Below, piece by piece: positions 23,375-34,000 of a DNA stretch of 64,000 nucleotides. This DNA comes from Panopea generosa. Taxonomy: Eukaryota > Mollusca > Bivalvia > Adapedonta > Hiatellidae. The translations under genes and the position numbers were made by a program. Every line of letters begins with the position of its first letter. Positions within the stretch are counted from its first letter, which is position 1. The notes under the pieces are model-generated. The model had not been told where the DNA came from. It made no database searches and saw only the letters and a list, made by a program, of their open reading frames with translations. The stretch spans positions 7,064,544 to 7,128,543 of the forward strand of contig CM055895.1 of the NCBI GenBank assembly GCA_029582155.1, given 5' to 3'.

Positions 23375-23551
23375 CAGTCAAACCTGTCTTAAGCAGCCAG
23401 TTAAGGGAAGGAGCAAAAGTGGCATTTAAAGACAGGTGGTTGCTTAATACAGGTTAATTTGCTTGAAAGCATAGAAATGGGAAATAGCAGATGTGGCTGC
23501 GTAAGACAAATGGCTACTTAAAAGAGGTAACCACTTACACAAGTTTGACTG
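23375..23551. mobile_element. MITE M2 (palindromic, pogo-like ends)
   Basis: Begins CAGTCAAACCTGTCTTAAGC after a TA and ends CACAAGTTTGACTG. Both halves repeat TTAAGCAGCCA-type text in opposite directions, so the 177 bp can fold back. The CAGTCAAACC terminus resembles pogo/Tigger members of Tc1/mariner. Other copies at 38743, 49408 and 60168. Confidence 0.75.
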
Positions 23552-23947
23552 ATAAACGTTTGTCTTCTTCATAGTCACACAACACTTCATGAAAAAATCC
23601 TAAATATAGATTTAACAAATACAAAGTCTTTACTATTCTGGGGCTCTCATACAGAACTCTATAACCCCAAGTGTATGAGAAGTAAAAATTTTTCGAAATT
23701 TTACACAACTCTCTTAAATAATTCTAACTGATGCAGCGTTAGATTAAAATTCTCAATATTAAAGACATCTAATATATTTATGCTATATATAATTGTCATA
23801 ACAGTGTATATTCATGAATATCTCGGAAATGCAATGACTTTAATTAATTTGTATGATTGTTTGTTTATTGAAGAATTTAAATGTATTTGTTATAACCATG
23901 ATTTGCTTTGTTGATGGCATCAAGGAAGAACAATTATTGTAATTGAT

Positions 23948-24215
23948 TGGCCGGGGGCCTGATTAGCTCAGTCAGTTACACGTCTATTAATCCAAGGGTC
24001 ATGAGTTTGAATCCCTGCCTGGCAACAGTCTCTGTGATGACTGATATACGACATTGTGTCTCATTATCATTCGTCTCTCACCGCTGATTCAAGTGGGGAA
24101 GTCATCAGTTACTTGCGGAGATGGGGTGTGTTCCAGTACTGGTTAGGTTAACTGATCATCTGTTGGACCTTGATGGCATAAGAATGACACTAAATAATCA
24201 ATCCATCACTCAATT
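23948..24215 (+). mobile_element. tRNA-derived SINE, family B
   Basis: Head GGGGCCTGATTAGCTCAGTC, GTCATGAGTTTGAATCCCTG (B box), body with GACATTGTGTCTCATTATCA and an end at GACACTAAATAATCAATCC. A 25-bp deletion relative to the other copies removes part of the GGATCC block. Confidence 0.8.
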
Positions 24216-24359
24216 GTAATTGTATCAGTTACTTCCCAATTAGTAAATTTTTAATGATGTAAGTGAAATTGCAGAGAGAAGGTTTTTGAGAGAGAAATTG
24301 TGGTAGAGTTGGAGATAGATGTAGGGTGGGAAAAAAAGAGGGAAATAATAAGTTGTAAC

Positions 24360-25141
24360 CTGCAAAAAATCTGTATGATCAAAACTATTGTGTTTACGTG
24401 CGCTGTGATCCACACTTGACTTCTTTGGACTCTTTTGTGTTAGAATTCTGCGGAGTTTCTGTGTATGTATGTCAAATCCTTTAGACTCAAAGAATGATGC
24501 CACATCCATGCTCTGAGGTCTTTCTCTAATCTGCGGTACCTCATTGATACTGTGAAGGCTTCGAGGGTGTCTGCATTTCATCAATCCCGGACTGTAGCTG
24601 AGCGGGCGAGATTTATATATGGGGCGATAATTCACTACCGTGTCTAAACTGCGTGGTCTTTTGATAACTTTGTTGCCAGGATTGAATGGAGCTATCAATG
24701 GTGGACTATGTAGTTTCACTGGAGATGGTAAAGGTGATTCGTTGTCTGTTTTATTGACAATATTGGGCGCCGAGTTACATGTTTTATTCTCTGGAATCTC
24801 CTTGTCCAGGCTCTCGGTCTCTGATGAAGTACTCAAATGTTTACATTTTTCCACCTTATATTCCTTTGCATTAGTAATTATTTCATTTGTGGTTATTTCA
24901 ACAGGTTTTGACTCTGAATCTACCAAATTGATTGCGACAGCTGTGTCACTGAGTGCATTATCATCTGTAGTATTACTTTTATCTGTTTCACCTGGAGGTT
25001 TATCTGGACTTGTATCCGACTTGCTCTTTGGATCGCCACAGTACACCTGTAAACTGTTCCTATTCCATGGTCTTTGAGACTCTCTGCGCTCCTTTAAGCG
25101 AGAATTGACGGGTTTGGTGTCAGCATCCTCATCTGGCTTGC
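24360..25141 (-). CDS. Large Ser/Pro/Lys-rich coding exon, unknown protein (possible linker of the RGS gene)
   Basis: An open frame of 782 nt (260 full codons) bounded by TTGTGTTGCAG and TTGCAG|GTTACA, far longer than chance here outside the arrays and with a non-repetitive composition. The protein is acidic and Ser/Thr-rich at first (many SDT, TTDD, ESKP stretches). It then carries four R-x-x-S type motifs in sequence: KRPRSLD, SRPLSYS, RHPRSLH and ERPQSMD. It ends with SFFESKGFDIHTQKLRRIL, a likely amphipathic helix, and a basic tail. No domain is recognised. An ATG 25 bp upstream of the acceptor (25166) could alternatively be a start codon, which would make this a first exon of another gene. 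Entry phase (one base carried in) does not fit exon f directly. A weak alternative donor GCAC|GTAAAC near 24400 would end it in a phase that suits the exon at 20852. The coding call is firm; gene membership is open. Confidence 0.72.
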
Positions 25142-25729
25142 CTGCAACACAACTTAATCCGCCCATGTTATGCTTGCAGTTTCGTCACCAAATGGCAAGG
25201 GTACAGAATATTCATTAAAGCTACACTCACATGAACATGAACAAAGCAGAATTCCATTAAAAAGAAGAATTAATTCCAGTTTTTACTGATTTGTTTACTC
25301 CAGTTAAAACTTATCCCTTCAGTTGAAAAACAGCAACACAACTTTTGTATATCCAAATATTGTCCTATAGAGGCTTCTGTTTGTTTACTTTACTCTTCAT
25401 TACATATAACCATTCTTTTCTTTGACTGAGTTGTTGTTGTTTCATGTTCACAACTAATAAGCAGATTTTACTGGTATTCAAAATCAATCAGAAAATGAAG
25501 ATTTATATATACAGGAAGTGAAACCTGTCTATCTGAAAGTTGATGAAGTCACAATTTCCTCTCTGTTTGTGTCAAGTACAACTGCGGGGCCCAACAAGGA
25601 TATACTTACACAAGCACTTAAATATTGAGAGCTGCTGGATAAATGAATGCTCTTACTGAACCTCTTACAGCAGTGACAGTCTTAAGCAGATTTTTCTCCC
25701 CTGTATTAACCAATGAAACAATGATTATA
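25142..25729. other. Intron or intergenic sequence, one possible tiny exon
   Basis: On the minus strand a 22-nt segment (about 25632-25611) sits between a CAG acceptor and a very good GTAAGTAT donor, and would carry phase 0 to phase 1 as needed between 30938 and 25141. It is too short to support by sequence alone. Confidence 0.25.
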
Positions 25730-25861
25730 TAACAAGAGCACCGCTAGAGGATGCAGACGTTCGTCCTTGTTAAAGTTCATTAAGTAGGTTACAGTCAGTA
25801 ATGTTAATTTTTTTTAACTGAATCAATTCCTATTACCGAATAACAAAATATATTTTAAAAT

Positions 25862-27165
25862 AAGAGCTGTCGTAGGGACAGCGTGCTCGTCTAATTGTCA
25901 CAGAAGTACAAATTAGATTGAGACTGATGACAAATCCAAGCAAATAAGAGTTATCTTACAAAATTGACAAGATTGAAATATCTTGTATGAAGTTTCAATC
26001 AAATACATGCAGTGACTGCTGAGTTATAAGATTTCTAAGTTAACCAAAGGCCCTAATTTGCAAAAAAATCTGGCAAGAGTTATCCGACTTGATTAATTTA
26101 GTAGACAGGGATATGCATGCAAAACTTTAACCAAAATTCTAAGTCAAAGAAGGGCAATAATTTGCATTATATTCAGGTAAGAGTTATCTAACTTAGTTAT
26201 TGCAGTAGGGTTGGTGACTGGTAAGACTTGTGTAAAGTTTTAAGTCAATACATGCAATGGTTACTGAGATATCGATTTGTTGGTACTTCCACGCAAATCT
26301 TTAACCAGATTTTTTAAGTCAAACAAGGGCAATAATTTTCACTATATTCATGCAAGAGTTACCTAATTTAGTTATTGTAGTATGGTTGATGACTTGAAAG
26401 ACATGTGTAAAGTTTCAATCAAATACATTGAGTGGTTAGTGAGATATGGACTTGATGGTATTGCATGCAAAACTTTTACCAGAATTTTTAAGTCAAAGAA
26501 GGGCAATAATTTGAATTACATTCATGCGAGTGTTATCTAACTTAGTTATTGTAGCAGGGTTGATGACTAGGAAGGCTTTTGTAAAGTTTCAAGTCATTGC
26601 ATGTAATGATTACTGAGATATGGACTTGATGGTACTTGCATGCAAAACTTTAACCAGATTTTCTACGTCAAACAAGAGCAATAATTTGCATTATATACAT
26701 GCAAGTGTTATCTAACTTAGTTATTGTAGTAGGGTTGATGACTGGGAAGACTTGTTTAAAGTTTCAATCAAATACATTGAGTGGTTGGTGAGATATGGAC
26801 TTGATGGTACTTGCACCCAAAACTTTAACCGGATTTTCTCAGTCAATCAAGGGCAATGATTTGCATTATATTCATGCAAAAATTAGCTTACTTAGTTACT
26901 GTAGTAGGGTTGATGACTAGGAAGGCTTGTGTAGAGTTTCAATGCAATACATGCAAAGGTTACTGGGATAGGGACTTGCATGCAAAACTTTAACCAGAAT
27001 TTCTAAGTCAAACAAGGGCAAAAATTTGTATTATATCATGCAAGAGTTATCGAACTTAGTTATTGTAGGACTGATGACTGGGAAGGCTTGTGTAAAGTTT
27101 CATGTCAATACATGCAAAGGTTACTGAAATAGGGACTTGCATGCAAAACTTTAACCAAGGTGTGA
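25862..27165 (+). repeat. CAAGAG-type repeat with about six tandem units of about 175 bp
   Basis: A head with AAGAGCTGTCGTAGGGACAG is followed by units of about 170-180 bp containing GCAAGAGTTATCTAACTTAG, TAGTAGGGTTGATGACT, GTGTAAAGTTTCAA, TGAGATATGGACTTG, TGCATGCAAAACTTTAACCA and AAGGGCAATAATTTGCATTA. A separate head with CAAGAGCACCGCTAGAGGATGC lies just before (25733). Confidence 0.85.
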
Positions 27166-27494
27166 CGCCGATGCTTGAGTGAGTAGAATAGCTCTCTTTA
27201 TTCTCCGAATAGTCGAGCTAAAAATCAAACCCTGAGCTGTATAAAAATAAAACTTTATCCTAAGATTTTTTATCCTAAAGTATGGAAACTTAGGTAGCTA
27301 TATACATTGTTTGTATATCATGATATAAAATATAGGTAGTTTGTAAAGAAATAGAGAAAAAGCTGAGCTAAACATAGAACTGTCATGGCAATGCAAGTAT
27401 AAACTTAGTCAATTAAGTAGGTCAAGGTCAGTGATGTAAACTATTTAAGCATGATGGTGATCACTTTACCTATTACTGAAAAAAAATAGATTTA

Positions 27495-28170
27495 AAAACA
27501 AGATTGGCCCTAAATCGCTAACCTGTGGTATATGAGACAATGCCAACTTTTAGAAGGTGCTTGAGTGAACATAAATTCATATAATGCAATTTTTTGTCAA
27601 TTCAAGGACAATAACACCTGACATTAATTATCCAATCTGACCAGTTCAAGAACTTGTCCAAGATATTATGGTTACATAACAACTGTGTAAATTTAATGAA
27701 GATCATATGTAAACTGCGAGTGCTAAAGTGCTTACAATATCAAGTACACATATTTTTTGACAATTCAAGGGCCATAACTCTGACAATATTTATCCGATTG
27801 GCCAGTTCAAGAACTTGTTCAATATCATGGTTACATAATAACTGTGTAAGTCTGTCGAATATTAAACGAAAACTGCAAGTGCTAGATGCACACAAGATCA
27901 AATATCACAATTTTTGACAATTCAAGGGCCGTAACTCCAACACTAATTATCCGATTTGGCCAAAGCTGTATACAACATTTCATTATGATTGAGCAATAGG
28001 ACAAAGTCTCAGGTGACCAAAAAAACTTTAGGTTTTTAGAGCATGAAAACTTAGGTAATTTTGCTCCAAAAATACAAAAAATAAGAATTGCATATTTATT
28101 CATTTTCAAATTATGTTTAAATATTTAAATTTTGAAACAGTCTTCTGAACTAGAAATTATTTTCAAAGAA
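27495..28170 (+). repeat. CAAGAT-type repeat with about 140-bp internal units
   Basis: About two and a half units with CAGTTCAAGAACTTGTCCAA, TATGGTTACATAACAACTG and GACAATTCAAGGGCCATAAC. The same unit is seen at 39230-39420, in another dispersed copy. Confidence 0.7.
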
Positions 28171-29474
28171 AACGTCTCCTTACTGTCCTACTTTATCAAA
28201 ACTGGGAATTGCAAAGAGATAATATATGTTTAAATCAAAGAGACGTAACTGTTTAATAAACTATTGGACTAGTAAGTCGCAACTACATGCACAACTAGAT
28301 CCATATCAAAATTTCCTACAAATTTTCATCAATATTCAATGAACGATTAAGAAATGTGGACAAGGTTTCTATTTTAAAACATTGAAAGGGGCATAATTCT
28401 TTAAAAAATAATTGGACCTACAAAGTTTCAGCAAAAGTCAAGAAGATGAAGTGTGGACAAGATTTCTATTCTAAATTATTAGCCCAAAACCCTGCGACAA
28501 CATGGACAACTAGACTCACCTATAATATTTCTATGTCACTTTACAGGGTCCCTATCCCAGTCCCATGATTTGCGGAATTTACAATCCCTTGCAGATGTAA
28601 GGATAACTTATATCATATATGAACCCAACCCTTTTGGGGTCCCATTGGGACCTTTTGGAAATACCATCCTCTTCACTGAACCCAATCTATTTGTTAAGAC
28701 AAGACAATGCTTCAGATATCAAACTAAATTAGTATTGAATAAATGGATAAGAAAATGGACATTTTTCATTTTCCCTCAGTATTTGTACATAAAACCCTAA
28801 GTTCCCTTATAATGCCCCTATATACCCGAAACTCGCAATATCTTCAAACCCCACAGGCAATGATAATATCAATTATGAACATATTTGACTGACTGTTTAT
28901 TGAGAAAAAAACATTTATAAAAAATCCCAAATTGTACCATATTGTGGCCCTTCCTGGTCCCTTATGGAAATTCAATCCTCTTTAATGAACCAAATCTAAT
29001 TTACTTTGCTAGATAATGCTTTAGATCTCAAATGGAACTTATTTATGGATGAGAAAATGAGAACTTTCATTTTTCCCATAGTATTCCTATATAAAAATCA
29101 AAGCCCCCTTACAGGCTCCCTATTCATCCCAGTGCTCCTTGATAATCTATATAAAACATAAAGTCTGACTGACCGATTGTTGAGAATAAGATTTTTGAGA
29201 ATTTTAACCCTTTTATGTGTCCACCTGGCCCCTTATCAACATTCAATCCTGCTTATTGAACTAAATTTTATTTGCAATGACTAGTAGATTCTTCAAATCT
29301 CAAACTGAATATTAATTCTACACAAATGGATGACAAAATTAGAATTTTCTGTTTTCCATAGTATCCCTATGTTAAACTGAAACTTGCCCTACAGGGCTTC
29401 TATAAACACTAGCCCCTTTGTGCAAACTCATAGGGATAATCTTTATCATATATGACTATATCATTTGACTAATA
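28171..29474 (+). repeat. Tandem-like dispersed repeat P, left part
   Basis: TTTTCCC(A/T)(C/T)AGTAT, a following CCTTACAGGG and a CCTATA(T/A) block recur at spacings of about 250-550 bp (near 28545, 29075 and 29350, and again beyond the inserted MITE M3). Frames here, such as 28570-28800, are non-coding by-products. Confidence 0.55.
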
Positions 29475-30243
29475 CACTTCCATTAAAATGCAGTCCGATT
29501 TAACACGAATTCCGTTATAACGCAGTTTTTGCTTGGCTCCCATTTTTTCGGTGACAGGGCGGGGATAGGGGGTGAGGGTGGGAATGTCATGATATAAAAC
29601 TTGGAAATCTGCGCAAATGATCAAATGACAACTAAACAATAGATCGTCGCTATATTTTGATTTGATAATCGCTCATCTTCTACTCACCAATTAGCCTTTA
29701 TTATAACAAACTATTATAACCATTACCTCACGGTGGTTTAAAGCCATGTGCAAACTTTGTTATTATCTAGTGATCAAGTGATCAAGCAACGAAGCGGTTG
29801 ACAGGTATGAATATATCGCGGTTATCTTATCAGATCGTAAACACAAACTTATTTTTATTATTCTATTGTTGTAAATTCTTCAGAAATATATTTTTTAATA
29901 TTTTAACACTAATAGTATTGAGTTTAATTTGAAGCGTGATTTTTTATATAGACACCGTTTTTTCTACTTCCGATTAAACGGAAATGGCTGCCAATTTTAG
30001 TTTTATCAGAACACGAAAACGTTTTTTTGTATTAATTATATACACATCTAAGTGTATCTGTTGTAACCAAATACGCATTGTATGCAATGCAAACAATACC
30101 ATTCACTTAGAATCAGACAGCACGATAGGTGTGAATAACCGACATTGATTTTTTTCGAGGTAATTATCACTATAACGCGACCGCTTATAATGCGTTTTCG
30201 TTTTGTGGACCCCAAGAACCATGTTATAAAGGGACCCCGAGTG
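29475..30243. mobile_element. MITE M3, copy 1, inserted in repeat P
   Basis: Left end CACTTCC...ATTCCGTTATAACGCAG and right end ATAAAGGGACCCCGAGTG correspond to the better-preserved termini of the copy at 60749. The inside shares GGAAATGGCTGCCAATTTTA and GTGAATAACCGACATTGATT with the other copies. 769 bp, no transposase. Confidence 0.78.
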
Positions 30244-30760
30244 AATTTTTGTTGAGAAGAAGATTTTTGAAAAAATTCTATTTAACTCTTTTGTGACCCA
30301 CACTGGCCCTTTACGGAAAGTCAATCCTCCTTATTGTACCAAAATGTATTTTCTATGACTATATGATACTTCAGAACTCAAAATAAATATTAATTTTGCC
30401 CAAATGGATGAAGTGAGAATTTTCTGTTTCCCATAACATCCCCATGTAAAATTCCAAGTCCTCTTACAGGGATTCTATAAGTATTTGCCCCATAATTCTC
30501 GTCTTCATTCAAACACCCATACACAGGCATAATTTATGATAAATAGGAACAATTTGTTGATTGAAGTTTTTGACTTATTTTAGTAATGGTGATCATCTTG
30601 AATTTTAGATAATAAAAAAAAAATCTTCTGTATGCAATAGAAACATCCATGTGAAGTTTGGCCTAATGGTTTCGGAGAAAGTGCCACTAACAAATGACAG
30701 ATGGCGGACAAATGACGACAGACGGACAACATGCCATCGCATAAGATAAAAACTGTAAGT
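30244..30760 (+). repeat. Repeat P, right part
   Basis: Continues the pattern interrupted at 29474, ending in the dispersed-repeat tail GAAACATCCATGTGAAGTTT, GGTTTCGGAGAAAGTGC and GACAGACGGACAAC. Confidence 0.55.
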
Positions 30761-30937
30761 ATGAAGATTCAGATGGTAAAACTTGAATTTCAATGAGGTT
30801 ATGCCCATAGATGTAAAGACTAAGTTCAGGCATGAACAAGAACAAAGTTGATTTCGAAACTGCACCATGTTCGTTTAATTACAGAAGCTTATAAAAGATC
30901 AAATGGGATAAACAATGGTACTATTACAGTCACTTAC

Positions 30938-31019
30938 AGGGGGTCTTTGAACTCTCCAAAATGCCCGCTCCTGTAGGTCATGCAGGAATTTGTCATCTCG
31001 CTTCATGTTCTTCACCGTT
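30938..31019 (-). CDS. RGS9/RGS11-like: R7 RGS exon f: end of DHEX region
   Basis: 82 nt, acceptor TATTACAG, strong donor CCCCCT|GTAAGTG. After the split Arg codon it reads TVKNMKRDDKFLHDL then QERAFWRVQRPP. QERAFW.V.RP.P is highly conserved in R7 proteins, where it is followed by a Gly and the linker to the GGL domain. The exon ends between codons, so the next exon must begin in phase 0. The candidate at 25141 does not, which implies an unseen exon between them or a different partner. Confidence 0.93.
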
Positions 31020-34000
31020 CTGTAATATAGCCATAAGTATACTCTTTGACATCAATTGTAAAACAAAATTTTTTTTTAATTATACAAATCTTACTTGATT
31101 TCTCCCTTGAAACTAAGGACAATAGCTTGAATAAAGCATAAACTGTCCTGCTCAAGGACGCAACACAAGGTCAAAGTGAGATTTTTAGCCCACAACCCTT
31201 CAATACTGGATTGGACGCTTTACCACTGGAATATGCGCTCCATGTATGGTAAGTAGTGAAGTATACATCAAATTGTGATCCATTTCCTGCTATACATATC
31301 TTGCCCTTACTTTTGTCCTGTTCGTCTAATACAGACAGGTATTGAATGGTTTACTAAATAAAAATATCATTTACATTATTCCTCTCAATCCTAGAATTGA
31401 GTACCTCACTCAACAAAAATATAGACCACGGCCACATGTGGCATCAATATGATGGTATGTCAAGAGCTATCTTTCATTTCGGTATTACTCATTTTCTCCA
31501 TTTAGTAATTTATAATTTTTCAATTTCTGTGTTCATAGATCATAATCATAACAGACTGTTTTTGTGGAGATGCTTGCCTACAACTAATGCATATTGAGAA
31601 ATGCAATTCTACCCAATTACATCAAGCCCTTTTGGAATTTTGACTAAAAGTCTCACTGAAGAATTACCTCCCTTACATGACGGTAGCAAGATTCTTACGC
31701 CTAAGAAATTAGTGCTGTGTAAAGAGGATGTGCAATTTTTATGTTAAAAATGCATAAAATGTCATATTTCTTTGTGCATATGGGAACATTGGAACTTTTT
31801 CATGATTTCTGCAAAGTTTGGGTGACATTGGGTACTGTTTGATGATGCTATAATAGTTTAAAGATGTGTAGTGATACACTGCAACAAATGGGCAAAATTG
31901 TCAAAAATGAAGGGATGCCATCAAACCATCAAAATTGTGAAAAAGCAACCTGGTCAACCCCATGTTTTTTTCTGCATAATTGGACCAACAGAGGATGTGC
32001 ATGTCTCTATATGTAGAACAGTACAAAATTAATTGGTGTGTGAGAGGTTAACATACATTGTAATAAGAATGACTACCTGACTTGCTCCTCTGCTTGATTC
32101 CTGACAAAACCCATCTTGTCACTGAACACTATCTGAAGTTTGTTGAGGGCGGTCTGAAATAGAAGGAAACATATTCAAATATCCTTTACTATGAGTTTTT
32201 GAGAATCAGGGATGAACAAATATTTCTTGTCTTAATTACAACTTCATAAAATTATAATATCGACACTGAAACAAGAAATATCGCAGGTAAGTGTCACATG
32301 CCTCCCCCCCCCCCCTCAAATGTTCTGTGAAAATGATATATTTTATAATACGCAGCGATTTATCCACGAATATCAAGAGTCATGGACTGATGTTTCAGAC
32401 TAGACGCGCAATTTCATGATTTTTTACTTTAAAGTGTGACCTTGACCTTTGTGAAACCATTACTTTGACATCTGAGGTAAGGGTCTGGGTATTACATGCG
32501 ACACATAGTCATGTCATCTTGATCAAATGAGCAGAGTTAAAGACAAAGTTACAAACCAGACACTTAATATCAAACAAATTGAAAGTGACCTTGACCTTAG
32601 AGGAAAGGTCCTGGGTCTTACATGTGACACTTTATCATGTCATGCTGATCAACTGAGCCCAGTGTTTTTGAAATTTATCCATAGGTGACAAATTTACAGA
32701 TAAGACATGAAATCTCAAACAGACTGAAAGTGCGTCAAACAAAATTATGACCTTGACCTTTGAAGTGGGAGTCTGAGTATAATGCGCAACATATCGTCAT
32801 GTTATGTTGATCATTTGTGGCTGGTATTTATAAAATTCAACTATGCATTGTATTGGTAACAATGATAGCTTGGATACTGTATTGGTAGAATAATAGCATG
32901 AGTACTGTATTGGTAGAATGATAGCATGGATACTGTATGGGTAGGAAAAATAGCTTGGGTACTGTGTTAGTAGAATGATAGCATGGATTGTATGGGTAGG
33001 AAAAATAGCTTGGGTACTGTGTTGGTAAAATGATAGCATGGATAATGTATGGGTAGGAAAAATAGCTTGGGTACTGTGTTGGTAGAATAATAGCATGAGT
33101 ACTGTATTGGTAGAATGATAGCATGGATACTGTATGGGTAGGAAAAATAGCTTGGGTACTGTGTTAGTAGAATGATAGCATGGATAATGTATGGGTAGGA
33201 AAAATAGCTTGGGTACTGTGTTGGTAGAATGATAGCATGGATAATGTATGGGTAGGAAAAATAGCTTGGGTACTGTGTTGGTAGAATGATAGCATGGATA
33301 ATGTATGGGTAGGAAGAATAGCTTGGGTACTGTGTTGGTAGAATGAAAGCATGGATAATGTATGGGTAGGAAAAATAGCTTAAGTACTGTGTTGGTAGAA
33401 TGAAAGCATGGACATTGTATTGGTAACACAGATAGCTTAGATACTGTATTGGTAGAATGATAGCATGGATAATTTATGGGTAGGTAAAATAGCTTAGATA
33501 CTGTATTGGTAACAATGATATCATGGATATTGTACTGGTAACAATGATAGCTTGGATACTGTATTGGTAGAATAATAGCATGGGTACTGTGTTGGTAGGA
33601 ATGATAGCTTGGTTACTGTATTGATAACAATGATAGCTTGAATACTGTATTGGTAAAATGGCAGTATGGGTACTGTGTTGGTAGAATGATAGCATGGATA
33701 ATGAATGGGTAGGAAAAATAGCTTGAATATTGTATTGGTAACAATGACAGCTTTGATACTGTATGGGTATAATGATAGCATGGGTACTGTGTTGGTAGGA
33801 ATGATAGCTTGGTACTGTATTGATAACAATGATAGCTTGGATGCTGTATGGATAGGAATGATAGCTTGGATACTGTATTGATAGGAATGATAGCTTGGAT
33901 ACTGTATGGATAGGAATGATAGCTTTGATACTGTATTGGTAGGAATGATAGTTTGGATACTGTATTGGTAGGAATGATAGTTTGGATACTGTATTGGTAG

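Noticed and set aside
24640..25077. 145-codon plus-strand frame
   Set aside because: Antisense of the large exon. The minus frame is longer, is bounded by splice sites and has the more protein-like composition.
25611..25632. 22-nt micro-exon with good splice sites that would repair the phase between 30938 and 25141
   Set aside because: Too short to separate from chance matches without transcript evidence; mentioned only as a possibility.
32797..33429. 210-codon minus-strand frame with a 19-residue repeat
   Set aside because: It follows from a 57-bp tandem unit divisible by three. Other frames are open too, there are no splice sites or start context, and the frame ends where the repeat pattern changes.
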